Assembly (NCBI GenBank): GCA_013285505.1
Contig: CP053450.1
Location: forward strand, 3,704,796-3,768,795
Source of the DNA: Planctomycetota bacterium
GTDB taxonomy: Bacteria > Planctomycetota > Phycisphaerae > Phycisphaerales > UBA1924
DNA length: 64,000 nucleotides
Direction: 5' to 3'
Below the pieces are notes generated by a model, which was given only the letters and a program-made list of their open reading frames with translations, was not told the origin of the DNA and made no database searches. Positions 62,506-64,000 of the stretch are shown here, in pieces. Each line of letters begins with the position of its first letter. Position 1 is the stretch's first letter. A program made the position numbers and the translations under genes.

Positions 62506-62537
62506 CGGGTTGTGCGGCGGTGCTCAGGCGGCGGTGT

Positions 62538-63755
62538 TCAGGCTGCGACCATCTTGAGGTACTCGGTCATGCCGTCGATGTCGTCAGTGGGGTCGGGTTC
62601 GAGGCCGAGTGAGGCGCGGATGGAGCTTGGCGACTCTGACGACATGGTGAACCGGTAGCTGGAGATGGGTTCGCCGTCGGCGTCGTAGCTGTAGGCGGCG
62701 CCGTGCCCGTCCTGCTCGGGTCGGATGAGGACGACGAGCCCGCCGAGGAGGAACTGCTGCGGCCCGATGGCCGAGTCGTCGCGGAGGCCGTCGACCATCT
62801 GGTCGTCGAGGACGTTGACAAGCTGCTGGTGGACGCGGCTGGAGAGGTCGGAGACTTCGAGGGGGTCTGCGACATCGGCGAAGAGTTCGAGGACGGCGTC
62901 GCACTCGACGCTGGAGCGTGAGGCGATGGCCTCGAGTTTGGCTGAATCGAGGCCGAGGTGCATCTTGCCGATCGCGGCTGCGGGCGATCGGGTGGTGGGT
63001 GTGTTGTCGGACCGGAGCGTGACGGCACCGATGTAGTAGGCGATGCGGTGGAGGACGCGGAGCGGCTCGCGGGATTCTCCGGCGGGTGGCGGCGGGGTGT
63101 GGTGCCACATGATGGGCTTGGCGAGGAGTTCGGGGAACTTCCAGCGCCTGAGCATCGTGGTCATGATGTCGACGTGGGTGAAGGGGTGCTCGTTGTACTC
63201 GAGGTCGAAGCTCTTGCTGGCGGGGAGGTTCTGCTCGTAGAGCAGGTCGAACTGGGGGCCGAGGAGCTTGTGCGCGAGCGGGATGCCGGCGTCGAGCATG
63301 AGGCCGATGATGAAGGCCTCGGGTGCGCAGCTGGGGAGCACGTGCCTTGCGACCTCGGCGGCGAGGCATGCGCGGTAGACCGACTGGCCCCAGACCTCGC
63401 GGGAGATCTGTGCGCCCTTGTCTGCGCTGGCGGCCTTGGAGAGATAGAAGCCCAGGGCGATGGAACGCATCCGGGCGAGGCCGAGCAGGACGCAGGCGCG
63501 GTCGATGTTGGTGACGGGTTTGCGCTGGGCGAAGAAGGCCGAGTTGCTGAGGCGGATGAGTCGCCCGGTGAGTCCGGGGTCGTTGCGGATGATGTCGCTG
63601 TAGTCCTGCATCCCGGCGTCGGGATTCTGGGTGAGATCGAGGATGCGCATGGCGACGCCGGGCTGGGTGTCGACACCGATGCCGCCGAGCCGACGGTCGA
63701 GGTCGGCGTAGAGGCTGGCCAGTTCGTCCGCGCTGAGGTCGCGTCGCGCCTTCAT
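62538..63755 (-). CDS. HDOD-domain signalling protein
   Basis: 405 aa from ATG 63755 (GGAGG 13 bases upstream; an ATG at 63803 is possible). The HDOD domain starts near 35: QPGVAMRILDLTQNPDAGMQ, SDIIRNDPGLTGRLIRLSNS, AFFAQRKPVTNIDRACVLLG, then a second helical half with HPFTHVDIMTTML and MWHHTPPP. A C-terminal region of about 130 residues is unassigned, possibly GAF-like. It is convergent with ispD. The second HDOD protein of the window, the other being in the c-di-GMP operon, but without a receiver. Confidence 0.85.
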   Translation of the reverse strand: MKARRDLSADELASLYADLDRRLGGIGVDTQPGVAMRILDLTQNPDAGMQDYSDIIRNDPGLTGRLIRLSNSAFFAQRKPVTNIDRACVLLGLARMRSIALGFYLSKAASADKGAQISREVWGQSVYRACLAAEVARHVLPSCAPEAFIIGLMLDAGIPLAHKLLGPQFDLLYEQNLPASKSFDLEYNEHPFTHVDIMTTMLRRWKFPELLAKPIMWHHTPPPPAGESREPLRVLHRIAYYIGAVTLRSDNTPTTRSPAAAIGKMHLGLDSAKLEAIASRSSVECDAVLELFADVADPLEVSDLSSRVHQQLVNVLDDQMVDGLRDDSAIGPQQFLLGGLVVLIRPEQDGHGAAYSYDADGEPISSYRFTMSSESPSSIRASLGLEPDPTDDIDGMTEYLKMVAA

Positions 63756-63915
63756 CGTCTCTGCCGATCCTCCGTCGCCTCGCGGCGGGGCTGTCTGGCG
63801 CACTCCCGGCGAACCCCCTCGGTGGCCGGGTGCGTGAGAACCCCCATGGGTATCGGCGGGTTTGGTCGGTCCCTTGATGGGAATGCCCGGACAGGGGAAG
63901 GGTCGGGTGCGGGGG

Positions 63916-64000
63916 TCAGGGCTGGAGGCGGGTGGCGACCCATGTGGCGTCCCGGGCGGCCGGATCCGGACGTTCCCAGCGTGCCCGGTCGTGCAGCCGG
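63916..64000 (-). CDS. pdxH: Partial gene: C-terminus of pyridoxamine 5'-phosphate oxidase
   Basis: Only the last 27 codons are in the window; the gene enters from the right edge. They read RLHDRARWERPD ... WVATRLQP before TGA 63916-63918. The RLHDR and final W-x-x-x-RLxP pattern is the hallmark C-terminus of PdxH, in which the Arg and His residues bind pyridoxal phosphate. The enzyme oxidises pyridoxamine or pyridoxine phosphate to PLP. Same strand as the HDOD gene, 160 bp upstream of it. Confidence 0.7.
   Translation of the reverse strand, partial: RLHDRARWERPDPAARDATWVATRLQP

Overview
The window is GC-rich DNA from a planctomycete, most likely class Phycisphaerae. The reasons are an exported protein ending in a PAPGAFALLGLGG plus poly-Arg sorting tail, a dockerin-like tail ending in Gly-Cys on a dihaem peroxidase, many membrane proteins with a CxxCGYDLxG...CPECG zinc ribbon, a DUF3987-type primase, and a sigma factor / dockerin-like / VIT-vWA operon. 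Assignment to class is inference from these protein styles.

Layout. 1-13.1 kb is a chromosomal flank. It holds a partial zinc-ribbon membrane protein, a 676-aa membrane protein, a four-gene two-component operon (PAS histidine kinase, HDOD regulator, degenerate HD-GYP regulator, canonical HD-GYP regulator; every junction overlaps), and a PLD/SF2 helicase/DUF3427 protein. 13.28-49.49 kb is a 36-kb island between two copies of a 29-bp direct repeat that is the 3' end of the tmRNA gene (ssrA, complement 49460-49810). Inside it, left to right, are: a secreted-protein operon driven by an ECF sigma factor; a phage-like module (ParB-methyltransferase, HARE-HTH protein, terminase-small-subunit-like protein, three tandem CxxC miniproteins); an array of zinc-ribbon membrane proteins; assorted lipoproteins and a secreted nuclease; a tyrosine-integrase pseudogene followed by two further copies of its 3' tail with one gene between successive tails; a SIR2-HerA defence pair; and a satellite-like module at the ssrA end (terminase small subunit, unknown protein, two excisionase-like proteins, primase, integrase). 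49.5-64 kb is the other flank: ssrA, interspersed palindromic repeats, a one-polypeptide MmeI-like restriction-modification enzyme, a BlaI / M56 peptidase / tetratricopeptide cluster with a likely operator, a dihaem peroxidase with a dockerin tail, a PEP-CTERM-like protein, ispD, an HDOD protein and the end of pdxH.

How it fits together. The island uses ssrA as its attachment site and carries replication/excision genes at that end, defence and membrane cargo in the middle, and an ECF-controlled surface-protein operon at the far end. The three integrase tails at 36.1, 37.1 and 38.2 kb look like an integron-like cassette array in which the recombinase's own 3' end acts as the recurring attachment site; this is the most novel structure in the window.

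Caution. At least nine genes, including the housekeeping gene ispD, are split by one-base frameshifts, several in G or C runs. Some apparent pseudogenes are therefore probably assembly errors rather than decay.
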